Source of the DNA: Janibacter cremeus
GTDB taxonomy: Bacteria > Actinomycetota > Actinomycetes > Actinomycetales > Dermatophilaceae
Reading direction: 5' to 3'
DNA: 64,000 nt
NCBI RefSeq assembly: GCF_013409205.1
Contig: NZ_JACCAE010000001.1
Span: forward strand, 1,302,001 to 1,366,000
Position numbers and translations under genes: made by a program. The notes below the pieces were generated by a model. That model was not told the origin of the DNA and ran no database searches. It worked only from the letters and a program-made list of their open reading frames with translations. Within the stretch, counting starts at the first letter, position 1, and each line of letters begins with the position of its first letter. This document shows, one piece after another, positions 1-9,637 of this stretch.

Positions 1-996
1 CGGACCCAGCCAGAGATGGATCGGCCAGTGGTAGAGGTAGAGGCCGTAGGTCATCTGGCCCAGCAGCACGGCCGGTGGCCATCCGGCGATGCGGTTGATC
101 AGCATCGGGCGCGGGTCGGTAGCAGTCATCCCCATCATCCCGGCGCCGATCGCGAAGAGGAGCATCCCGCCGCTGGTGAAGAGCCACTCGCTGCGCGGGC
201 CCACGATGAAGAAGGCGGACAGGGAGATGACGAACCCGAGCAGGCCGACCGCCTGCGTCACGGGGAGCGAAGGGCGCCGCCCCAGTCGTCCGCGATGGTC
301 CCGCCCCAGGAGAACGGCCATCCCCGCGCCGACGAGGAGGGCCTGCGCGCGCGTATCGGTGCCGTAGTAGAGGCGGGAGAAGTCGACCCCGGAGCCGGCG
401 AGATGGGCGCTCCACCAGGCGGAGGCCAGGGCGAGCGCGGCGACGACGACGAGACGACCGGTGCGACTGCGTCGGAAGAGAAGGAAGAGCAGCGCCACGA
501 GCGCCGGGACGAGCAGGTAGAACTGCTCCTCCACGCCGAGGGTCCACGCGTGGCGCAGCGGCGAGGGGTTGCCGACCTGCTCGAAGTACGTGTCCTCCAG
601 GCTGACCAGGCGCCAGTTCTGCACGAAGCCCAGGGTGGCGAGCACGTCGCCCGCGTCGCGGTGCCGGTTGGCGGACCCCGCGAAGAGGCCGGAGACGAGG
701 ATCGCCGAGCAGGTCACGAGCAGCGCGGGCAGCAGGCGCTCGGCCCGCCGTCGGTAGAAGCGCAGGACGTCGATGGTGCCGTTCTTGGCGAACTCGGAGA
801 TGAGCAGCCGCGTGATCAGGTACCCGGAGAAGGCGAAGAAGTGGTTGATGCCGACCCAGCCGCCGACGAGCGCCGTGACCCCGAAGTGGTAGAGCAGCAC
901 GAGGACGACGAACAGTCCGCGGTACCCGTCCAGGGCCGCGAGCCGCTGCGTACCGGCCGAGGTGGTCAGCCCCCCGGTGATGCGGGTCAGGCTCAT
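1..996 (-). CDS. Acyltransferase 3 family membrane protein (partial, 3' end outside window)
   Basis: The first 332 codons are visible; the C-terminus lies beyond the left edge. Reading leftward from ATG at 996, the protein has the family's N-terminal LDGYRGLFV motif, an HFG catalytic-type histidine motif in the first helix, a GINHFFAFSGYLITRLL helix and the RRRAERLLP loop. These are typical of integral membrane O-acyltransferases (OafA/YrhL type) that acylate cell-envelope glycans. Its ATG overlaps the stop of the upstream acyltransferase (ATGA), so the two are probably translated from one message. Whether it also carries a C-terminal SGNH domain cannot be seen. Confidence 0.85.
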   Translation of the reverse strand, partial: MSLTRITGGLTTSAGTQRLAALDGYRGLFVVLVLLYHFGVTALVGGWVGINHFFAFSGYLITRLLISEFAKNGTIDVLRFYRRRAERLLPALLVTCSAILVSGLFAGSANRHRDAGDVLATLGFVQNWRLVSLEDTYFEQVGNPSPLRHAWTLGVEEQFYLLVPALVALLFLLFRRSRTGRLVVVAALALASAWWSAHLAGSGVDFSRLYYGTDTRAQALLVGAGMAVLLGRDHRGRLGRRPSLPVTQAVGLLGFVISLSAFFIVGPRSEWLFTSGGMLLFAIGAGMMGMTATDPRPMLINRIAGWPPAVLLGQMTYGLYLYHWPIHLWLGP

Positions 997-2975
997 GAAC
1001 CCGCCTGCTGGTAGTTCTCGCTGACCCGGCCGAGGAGGAAGTTCCAGATCATCGGGGTCGCCTCGGGCGAGAAGTGCAGGTAGTCGTTGAAGACCTCGAT
1101 GCCGTCGATCTCCTCCTGGTAGCCCTGCGAGCACAGCGCCCGGTGCAGGTCGATCAGCTCGACGTCGTCGTACCCCGCGGCCCAGTCCTCGACAAGGGTG
1201 TTGATCATCACCGGCTCCTTGTACTCCTGCACGATCTTCGGGCTGGAGTCGAAGACGACGCGGAACTCCTCGGGGATCGACTCCTTGACCGGCTTGCGGC
1301 AGGGGACGTTGACGAGCTGCACCTGCTCGGCGCCGGCAGCCATCGCCTCGTCGTGCACCGTGTCGAGCCGGTCGGTGATCAGCTGGAGGTAGTCGTCGTC
1401 GTCGAGCCAGAGCCGCTCGCCGTCGACGACGTGCGGTACGGCCAGCAGCGGCGAGGCGAAGACCAGCAGGACGTCGTCATCGGACTGCTCGAACTGCTGC
1501 GGCCACTCCTCCTTCAGCGCGACGCACTCGGGCTGGTTGCCCATCTGGAAGCCCGGCGCCCAGCTCATCGGCTCGGCGAGCAGGTCGCAGCCTTCCTTGG
1601 CGTAGTTGTGCACGGTGACGCCGGGGAAGGCGCCCGCCGGGAAGCGGTCAGCGAGGTAGAAGGGGACGGAGTCGCCGTAGACGCCCACGCGGGCCGGGTC
1701 CTTCGGCGCGTACTCGGCCTGGCCCTCGACGACCGTCGGTGGCGGGCCGGCCGGCGCGGCGGCGACCGGTGGGGAGCCCGCGGTCTCGGGTGCGCTCTGC
1801 GCGACGGCGAAGCCGGTGCCGGCCAGGACGACGATCGGCGTCACGACGGCCGCGGTGGCGCCCGACGTGGACCGCACGGACGGGAAGAGGCCACGCACCC
1901 CCTTCGCGATGATGGGACGCTCGACGTAGGTGTAGGAGAGATGGGCGACGCCCACCGTCAGCACTGCACACACCGCGAAGTTCACGACCGCGCTGTCGCT
2001 GAGACGGCCGTTGCCGAAGGCCAGCCAGATCGGCCAGTGCCACAGGTACAGCCCGTAGGACATGCGCCCGGCATGGGCCAGCGGTCGCCAACCGAAGACC
2101 GTGTGCACCCAGCTGGGGCGCGCGTCGACACAGGCGATGACGAGCAGCGCCGAGCCGAGCGCGAAGAAGAACATGCCGCCGGCGTTGAACATCCACCCCG
2201 AGTACGGCCCGACGAGGAGGAAGGAACCGACGCTGGAGACCACGCCGACGATCCCGGCGCCGGTGACCACGGGCCGGGAGAAGGTGGGGACGCGGCCGTT
2301 CGCGCCCGGGGCGAGCCACACACCCAGGGCCGCACCGATGAAGAGGGCCTGCGCGCGGGCATCGGTCCCGTAGTAGACGCGCGGGAAGTCGCTGGCGTCG
2401 TGGAAGCCGAGCACCGCGGTCCACACCGCGCTCACCACTGCGCCGAGCAGCAGCACGAGGGTGATCAGGCGGCGCGAGCGTGCGAGCACCATGAGGGCGA
2501 GGATGACGAAGGGGACGAGGACGTAGAACTGCTCCTCGATGGCCAGCGTCCAGGCATGGCGAAGGGGGGAGGCGCCCCCCTGGGTGCCGAAGTACTGGTC
2601 GCCCTCGGCGATGAGGCGCCAGTTCATGACGTAGCCGAGCGTCGCCAGCACGTCGCCGCCGATGGTGCGGCGCACGGTCTCGTCGGCCCAGAGGAAGGCG
2701 TAGGTGACGATGAAACCGAGGACGAGGAAGAGCGCCGGCAGCAGTCGGCGGGCGCGGCGCTTGTAGAAGGCGATCGCGTCGATGTCGCCGCGGCTGACCT
2801 TCTCCTCCACGAGGATCCGGGTGATGAGGAAGGCGGACAGGACGAAGAAGAGGTTGATGCACACCCACATGCCCGCGAGCTGGTCCACTCCGAAGTGGTA
2901 GGCCATGAAGCAGAGCATGAAGAGGCCACGGACGCCGTCCAGCGCCGGGCTGTATCCAAGGCGTGAGCGTGCCAC
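993..2975 (-). CDS. Acyltransferase 3 protein with C-terminal SGNH domain (OafA-like)
   Basis: A 660-residue fusion protein. Residues 1-360 form the multi-spanning acyltransferase-3 domain, with LDGVRGLF near residue 12, AYHFG with His27, and FFVLSAFLITRI. After a Pro/Ala-rich linker (about 395-415) comes an extracytoplasmic SGNH esterase-like domain with GDSV at 434-437 and a C-terminal D-Y-L-H motif supplying Asp/His. Known fusions of this type transfer acetyl groups to cell-wall glycans or exopolysaccharide; the acceptor here is unknown. It overlaps the downstream acyltransferase by ATGA and is divergent from citrate synthase. Confidence 0.9.
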   Translation of the reverse strand: MARSRLGYSPALDGVRGLFMLCFMAYHFGVDQLAGMWVCINLFFVLSAFLITRILVEEKVSRGDIDAIAFYKRRARRLLPALFLVLGFIVTYAFLWADETVRRTIGGDVLATLGYVMNWRLIAEGDQYFGTQGGASPLRHAWTLAIEEQFYVLVPFVILALMVLARSRRLITLVLLLGAVVSAVWTAVLGFHDASDFPRVYYGTDARAQALFIGAALGVWLAPGANGRVPTFSRPVVTGAGIVGVVSSVGSFLLVGPYSGWMFNAGGMFFFALGSALLVIACVDARPSWVHTVFGWRPLAHAGRMSYGLYLWHWPIWLAFGNGRLSDSAVVNFAVCAVLTVGVAHLSYTYVERPIIAKGVRGLFPSVRSTSGATAAVVTPIVVLAGTGFAVAQSAPETAGSPPVAAAPAGPPPTVVEGQAEYAPKDPARVGVYGDSVPFYLADRFPAGAFPGVTVHNYAKEGCDLLAEPMSWAPGFQMGNQPECVALKEEWPQQFEQSDDDVLLVFASPLLAVPHVVDGERLWLDDDDYLQLITDRLDTVHDEAMAAGAEQVQLVNVPCRKPVKESIPEEFRVVFDSSPKIVQEYKEPVMINTLVEDWAAGYDDVELIDLHRALCSQGYQEEIDGIEVFNDYLHFSPEATPMIWNFLLGRVSENYQQAGS

Positions 2976-3141
2976 CGCGCTCCTGTCGTGTCTCGTGCGT
3001 CGTCCTCCGCCGACCGTCGCGGCGCGCCGTGTGTTGGGGCTCGGGGAATGCTACCCGTCGGTTCCGAGAGGGACAGGGGCGTGCGTCACAGCGGCGAGAG
3101 TGCACAATGGGCGCTGCAGACGCTGAACTGGAGGCACAACA

Positions 3142-4251
3142 ATGTCCGACACCGATGTCAAGCACGGGCTCGAGGGCGTCGTCGCCTTCGAGTCCCGTAT
3201 CGCCGAGCCCGACAAGGCCGGTGGCGCCCTGCGTTATCGCGGCGTCGACATCAACGACCTCGTGGGCAAGGTCTCCTTCGGTCGGGTCTGGGGCCTGCTC
3301 GTCGACGACTCCTTCGACCCGGGGCTACCGCCCGCCGAGCCCTTCCCCCTGCCGGTGCACAGTGGTGACATCCGCGTCGACGTCCAGTCCGCACTCGCCC
3401 AGCTCGCGCCGCTGTGGGGCTTCCGTCCGCTCCTGGACGTCGATGACACGCAGGTGCGCGATGACCTTGCCCGCGCGTCGGTCATGGCGCTGTCCTTCAT
3501 CGGCCAGTCCGCGCACGGTCAGGACGAGCCGATGGTCCCGCAGGCACGGGTCGACGAGGGCAGGAACATCGTCGAGCGCTTCATGATCCGGTGGCGCGGC
3601 GAGCCGGACCCGAAGCACGTCGAGGCGATCGACGCGTACTTCACGTCCGCGGCCGAGCACGGGATGAACGCCTCCACCTTCACCGCACGCGTCATCGCCT
3701 CCACCGGCGCCGACGCTGCTGCCTGTCTCTCCGGCGCGGTCGGCGCGATGTCCGGCCCGCTGCACGGCGGCGCCCCTTCACGCGCCCAGCACATGATCGC
3801 GGGTGTCGAGCGCACCGGCGACGCCACGACGTATGTCAAGAACGCGCTGGACAACAAGGAGCGCCTGATGGGCTTCGGGCACCGCGTCTACCGCGCCTAC
3901 GACCCCCGCGCCGCCGTCCTGCGTGAGACCTGCAAGCGTCTGGGCGCGCCCCGCTACCAGGTCGCCCTCGAGCTGGAGAAGGCCGCCATCGCCGAGCTGG
4001 CCGAGCGCTACCCGGACCGCACGATGGAGACGAACGTCGACTACTGGGCGGCGGTCCTGCTGGACTTCGCCGAGGTCCCGGGCGACATGATGACCCCGCT
4101 CTTCGTCTGCGCCCGCACCGCCGGTTGGTCCGCGCACGTGCTGGAGCAGAAGCGCACCGGTCGCCTCATCCGCCCGAGCAGCAACTACGTGGGAGCCGGC
4201 CCGCGTGCGGTCGCAGACGTCGCCGGCTTCGACCAGCTGCCCACCGCCTGA
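3142..4251 (+). CDS. Citrate synthase (CitA/citrate synthase 2 type)
   Basis: A 369-residue citrate synthase that condenses acetyl-CoA with oxaloacetate. Both active-site histidines are visible: H208 in GPLHGGAP and H247 in GFGHRVYRAYDPRA. The protein is shorter than the ~430-residue GltA form and fits the shorter second citrate synthase of actinobacteria. The start is supported by GGAGG about 8 bases before the ATG. The next gene, a lipoprotein, starts 14 bases after the stop, so the two may be co-transcribed. Confidence 0.92.
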   Translation: MSDTDVKHGLEGVVAFESRIAEPDKAGGALRYRGVDINDLVGKVSFGRVWGLLVDDSFDPGLPPAEPFPLPVHSGDIRVDVQSALAQLAPLWGFRPLLDVDDTQVRDDLARASVMALSFIGQSAHGQDEPMVPQARVDEGRNIVERFMIRWRGEPDPKHVEAIDAYFTSAAEHGMNASTFTARVIASTGADAAACLSGAVGAMSGPLHGGAPSRAQHMIAGVERTGDATTYVKNALDNKERLMGFGHRVYRAYDPRAAVLRETCKRLGAPRYQVALELEKAAIAELAERYPDRTMETNVDYWAAVLLDFAEVPGDMMTPLFVCARTAGWSAHVLEQKRTGRLIRPSSNYVGAGPRAVADVAGFDQLPTA

Positions 4252-4265
4252 CCCGAAGGAACACC

Positions 4266-6291
<2,026 letters not shown>

Positions 6292-6303
6292 CGCCGCTGG
6301 ACC

Positions 6304-6387
6304 CTAGACCAGCGCGGCGATGGCCGCGACGATGACGAGCGCGAAGAGCACGAAGAGCGTCATGTTGCGACGAAAGCGCGGGGTCAT
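6304..6387 (-). CDS. Small membrane protein, 27 aa, coupled to MFS gene
   Basis: An ORF of 27 codons plus stop. Its ATG (6387) overlaps the TGA of the MFS gene as ATGA, so translational coupling is likely. The product has a basic start (MTPRFRRN) followed by about 18 uninterrupted hydrophobic residues, enough for one transmembrane helix. No family is recognised. It could be a small subunit or modulator of the transporter, or a chance ORF. The exact coupling and clean TM profile favour a real gene. Confidence 0.5.
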   Translation of the reverse strand: MTPRFRRNMTLFVLFALVIVAAIAALV

Positions 6388-7670
6388 CGGGCCGCGACCT
6401 CGGCCTGGGCCTCGGGAGCCGGGCGGGTGACCCGCAGGTGCGGTCGCTGGCTGTAGGAGTAGCTCACCCGGACATTCTCGTGCCTGATCATCCAGCGGGC
6501 GACGGCGGCCAGCGTGATGCCGACCGCGATCGCACCGACGCCGACTGTCCAGCGCGGGCCGAGGACGTCGCCGACGACGCCGATGATCGGGGCGCCCAGC
6601 GGTTTACCTCCGACGAAGAGCGCCATGTACAACGCCATGACGCGTCCGCGCATCGACGGGTCGCAGCGCATCTGCACCATCGCGTTCGCGGTGGTCGTCG
6701 CGCTGAGCGCCGTCCCCCCGCATGCGGCGAGGGCGATGGCGAAGGTCCAGTAGGTGGGGGCGAGGGCTGCTGCGGTCGCGGCGATCGTGAAGCCGGTCAG
6801 CGAGATCAGCAGCACCCGCAGGCGGGGCTGGTTGCGCCGGGCGGAGTAGAGCGCCGCGCTGAGTGAGCCGATGGCCAGGATCGTGCCGAGCAGTCCGTAG
6901 CCCTGGGCGTCGCGGTCGAAGACCTCGGTGGCCATCAGGGCGATCGTCATCTGGAAGTTCAGGCCGAAGGTGCCCAGCACGAAGACGAGCAGCAGCACGA
7001 GCTGGATGTCGGGGCGTCCGCGCACGTAGCGCAGCCCCTCCCGGACGCCACCACGACCGGTGGCGCGGGGCGCCGGGCTCAGCTCGCTGGTGCGCATGAG
7101 GGTCAGCGCGAAGATCACCGCACCGAAGGACGCGGCGTTCAGCAGCAGCGCCGGGCCGGACCCGAAGGCGGCGATGACCAGGCCGGCCACACCCGGGCCG
7201 GCCAGGCGACCGAGGTTGAAGGAGGCGCTGTTGAGCGCGACGGCGTTGGCCAGGCGGTTCATCGGAACCATCTCGGAGACGAAGGACTGGCGGGCCGGGT
7301 TGTCGAAGGCGGTGGCCAGACCGGTCGCGAGGGCGATGAGGTAGAAGTGCCACAGCTGGGCGGTGCCGGTCACGACGAGCACGCCACCCACGAGGGCGGC
7401 CAGACCGAGCATCGCCTGGCTGACCATGAGCAGCGCCCGCTTGGGCACGCGGTCGATGACCGAGCCGGCCCACGGGGCGAGGGCCAGCATCGGCAGGAAC
7501 TGCAGGCCGGTGACGATGCCCAGTGCCGTCGCGGAGTGGTCGGTCAGCATGGTGAGCACGACCCAGTCCTGGGCGGTGCGGCCCATCCAGGTGCCGGTGT
7601 TGGAGACGATCCCACCGGTGGCGTAGACGCGGTAGTTGCGCACGGACAGGGAGGCGAAGGTCGGGCTCAT
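6384..7670 (-). CDS. MFS transporter (EntS/MFS_3-like drug exporter)
   Basis: A 428-residue major facilitator protein with about 12 predicted membrane segments. Features include the N-terminal pattern FRNYRVYATGG/TWMGRTAQDWVVL, the loop-2 motif GSVIDRVPKR and DNPARQSFVSEMVP before helix 5, all typical of the EntS/MFS_3 group of efflux carriers. Substrate unknown. It overlaps the upstream marR gene by four bases (ATGA), so it is very likely the transporter controlled by that repressor, and is coupled to the small ORF downstream. Confidence 0.88.
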   Translation of the reverse strand: MSPTFASLSVRNYRVYATGGIVSNTGTWMGRTAQDWVVLTMLTDHSATALGIVTGLQFLPMLALAPWAGSVIDRVPKRALLMVSQAMLGLAALVGGVLVVTGTAQLWHFYLIALATGLATAFDNPARQSFVSEMVPMNRLANAVALNSASFNLGRLAGPGVAGLVIAAFGSGPALLLNAASFGAVIFALTLMRTSELSPAPRATGRGGVREGLRYVRGRPDIQLVLLLVFVLGTFGLNFQMTIALMATEVFDRDAQGYGLLGTILAIGSLSAALYSARRNQPRLRVLLISLTGFTIAATAAALAPTYWTFAIALAACGGTALSATTTANAMVQMRCDPSMRGRVMALYMALFVGGKPLGAPIIGVVGDVLGPRWTVGVGAIAVGITLAAVARWMIRHENVRVSYSYSQRPHLRVTRPAPEAQAEVAAR

Positions 7671-8113
7671 CGGGCGGCGATCCTCGTCAGGATCTCGGCG
7701 GCGTCGGTGAGGGTGGCCTGCTCGTGCGCGGTCAGCTCCTGCACGCGCTCGGACATCCAGCGGCCGCGCTGGCGACGGATCTGAAGGAGGGAAGCGCGGC
7801 CCGTGGCGGTCAGCTCGACGAGGACGCGGCGGCCGTCGTCGGGGTCGTCGTGCCGCTCGACCAGGCCCTCGTCGGCGAGGCAGCCGACGGTGCGGGTCAT
7901 GCTCGGCGCGGAGACCTTCTCGATGTCGGCCAGGGCTCGGGGTGTCAGCGCTCCACGCTCGAGGCGGGCCAGCACACTGAACTGGTGGGGCGCGATCTCA
8001 TCGGCGCCCTCGAAGCGGATGCGCCGGCTGATGCGCATGCACGCCAACCGCAGGTCCTCGCTGAGGGCGGCGACCTTCTTCGCAGTGAGGGCTCGGGTGG
8101 GGGTCTGGGTCAA
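7667..8113 (-). CDS. MarR family transcriptional regulator
   Basis: A 148-residue winged-helix regulator. The recognition region (LARLERGALTPRALADIEKVSAPSMTRTV) and wing (HDDPDDGRRVLVELT) match the MarR family. The start is TTG 8113, supported by AAAGGAG about 8 bases upstream. It is the first gene of a three-gene operon with an MFS exporter. A perfect inverted repeat just upstream is the expected autoregulatory operator. The family usually responds to small phenolic or drug-like ligands; the ligand here is unknown. Confidence 0.9.
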   Translation of the reverse strand: MTQTPTRALTAKKVAALSEDLRLACMRISRRIRFEGADEIAPHQFSVLARLERGALTPRALADIEKVSAPSMTRTVGCLADEGLVERHDDPDDGRRVLVELTATGRASLLQIRRQRGRWMSERVQELTAHEQATLTDAAEILTRIAAR

Positions 8114-8136
8114 GAGGCTCCTTTCGCGGGAATCAC

Positions 8137-8164
8137 GTTAGCACAACTCATTACCTGTGCTAAC
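8137..8164. promoter_or_regulatory. Probable MarR operator, perfect 9-bp inverted repeat
   Basis: GTTAGCACA and TGTGCTAAC are separated by 10 bases. The site lies 23 bases before the TTG start of marR, where a promoter is expected. Arm length and position fit a homodimeric MarR repressor. Assignment to this MarR is by proximity. Confidence 0.7.
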
Positions 8165-8288
8165 TATTCCGTGAGGACCGGCCAGCAGCAGTCCGGGGTG
8201 GGAGTCCGCGCTGCGACGAGCCACGTGACCCTCCCCTCCCTTCAGCCTTCCCGGGCCGCGTTGCCCGAGGACGACCGGGTCATCCGCG

Positions 8289-8358
8289 CATGGCCGGGTC
8301 GTGAGCCGGGCATCGTCAGATTTCCCGGCCACGACGGGAGTTGCCGGCCCGGACGCAC
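8289..8358. repeat. Short GC-rich repeat cluster (CCCGGCCA-type), upstream copy
   Basis: The stretch has TGGCCGGG, then TTTCCCGGCCACGACGGGA, then TTGCCGGCCCGG. It resembles a larger cluster at about 9444-9531, on the other side of the AbiEi/DUF559 gene, and a diverged copy near 49,100. The unit contains CCCGGCCA in either orientation, spaced about 18-21 bases. The biological role is unknown. Confidence 0.45.
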
Positions 8359-8429
8359 CCGGCGACCTCCACCGCGAGCCTGTGGATGACCCCACCGCGC
8401 GAAGGGGGGAATCGCGCCACCATGGCGGT

Positions 8430-9344
8430 GTGGACGCACGCACCCGGGCCCTGTTGACCGCCAATGGCCAGATCTGCACGACGAGTCAGCTGGGCGAGGC
8501 CGACGTGGACGAGCTCACGGTGGCTCGGCTGGTCCGGAGGGGCATTCTGGTGCGAATACGGCGTGGACTCTTCGCCGCTGGATCGGTCTGGCGCGAGGCC
8601 ACCCCTGAGCAGCGACTGGGCTTGTGCACCCGGGCCGTGCTCGTGGACCGTCCCGGGGCGGCTGCCTCACACATGAGCGCCGCGGTCCTGCACGGGCTGC
8701 CGGCGTGGGGAGGCCCGGTCGCCAGGGTCGACGTCGTGTGCTCGACCCCACGCCGCCGGCTCCGCTCCGGCATCGGCCTCCACCCATGGCCTGCCGGCGT
8801 CACTCCTGTCGTGGTCGATGACAGGTCCGTCATGCCCGTGTCCGTCGCGATCGTCCAGTTGGTCGTCGAGCACGGGGTGCTCCCGGGGTTGGTGTGCCTT
8901 GATCGCGCGCTGCACGAAGGGCGCGTGACCACCGACACCGTGGCGAAGGCTGGTGACGACCTGGCACTGGGTCCACGGGCCCGACGTCGACTCGAACTCG
9001 TCATCGAGGGTTCGGACGCCGCGTGCGAGTCCGTCGGCGAGACCCGCACGCGTGTCCTGCTCACCGATCTCGGGATGGATGTCCGCAGCCAGGTCGACAT
9101 CCATGACGCGACAGGGTTCGTCGGGCGGGTGGACTTCCTCGTGGGCGATCGGGTGATCGTGGAGTTCGACGGGATGGTGAAGTACGCGGGAGCGGATGGA
9201 CGGCGGGCGCTGCAGCAGGAGAAGGCGCGCGAGGACCGATTGCGTGCCGCGGGATACATCGTGGTGCGCCTCGTGTGGGCAGACCTCGACAACCCCGAGC
9301 GGGTGTTCGACCTCGTCCAGCGAGCGATGCGCCGGGCAGCCTGA
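8430..9344 (+). CDS. AbiEi-like winged helix plus DUF559/Vsr-like endonuclease-fold protein
   Basis: A 304-residue protein from GTG 8430. Residues 1-60 form an HTH of the AbiEi antitoxin type (TSQLGEADVDELTVARLVRRG). The middle resembles the AbiEi C-terminal region. Residues ~210-300 look like DUF559, a Vsr/PD-(D/E)xK-like fold (VDFLVGDRVIVEFDGMVKY, later EDRLRAAGYIVVRLVWADL). This architecture is common and multi-copy in actinobacteria, with no proven function. There is no adjacent AbiEii-like nucleotidyltransferase, so a classical type IV toxin-antitoxin pair is not supported. Short repeats flank it on both sides. Confidence 0.7.
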   Translation: MDARTRALLTANGQICTTSQLGEADVDELTVARLVRRGILVRIRRGLFAAGSVWREATPEQRLGLCTRAVLVDRPGAAASHMSAAVLHGLPAWGGPVARVDVVCSTPRRRLRSGIGLHPWPAGVTPVVVDDRSVMPVSVAIVQLVVEHGVLPGLVCLDRALHEGRVTTDTVAKAGDDLALGPRARRRLELVIEGSDAACESVGETRTRVLLTDLGMDVRSQVDIHDATGFVGRVDFLVGDRVIVEFDGMVKYAGADGRRALQQEKAREDRLRAAGYIVVRLVWADLDNPERVFDLVQRAMRRAA

Positions 9345-9443
9345 CCCGGCAACCAGGCGCACTTGACCGAGCAGACGACTGGAGCGGCCGTGGGTCCGGG
9401 GACTGTCGTGGCCGGGTCCACCAGGACCGACCGGCACACCTCG

Positions 9444-9536
9444 GCATGGCCGGGACACGACGCAGCCGATCTCGGATGTCCCGGCCACCCCGAGACTTCC
9501 CGGCCACTTCGAGATTCGCCGGCCACGCCCCCTTCG
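9444..9536. repeat. Short GC-rich repeat cluster (CCCGGCCA-type), downstream copy
   Basis: Three successive units, TCCCGGCCAC, TTCCCGGCCAC and TCGCCGGCCAC, are spaced about 18-21 bases apart, with CGAGA-like spacers, and are preceded by CATGGCCGGG. Together with the cluster at 8289 they bracket the AbiEi/DUF559 gene. The rest of the 293-base gap (9345-9637) holds no gene I can support, only this cluster and the terminator. Confidence 0.5.
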
Positions 9537-9562
9537 CCCCGCCAGCCGGAGTGCTCGACAAG

Positions 9563-9613
9563 AGAAGCCCCGGCTTCGCAGGAGTATGAAACTCATGCGG
9601 AGCCGGGGCTTCT
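9563..9613 (-). terminator. Hairpin terminator of the NCS2 permease gene
   Basis: AGAAGCCCCGGCT pairs with AGCCGGGGCTTCT, with further CGCA/TGCG and GAGT/ACTC pairing inside. It sits 25 bases beyond the permease stop and may serve both converging genes. Confidence 0.75.
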
Positions 9614-9637
9614 CGGGTCACCCGGGAATCGTGGGAC

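Noticed and set aside
16..1014. Plus-strand reading frame opposite the first acyltransferase
   Set aside because: The product is Glu/Arg/Gln-rich without any motif, and the minus-strand frame gives clear acyltransferase-3 signatures.
8430..9344. AbiE type IV toxin-antitoxin system
   Set aside because: No AbiEii nucleotidyltransferase is next to the AbiEi-like protein, and its C-terminus is DUF559-like.
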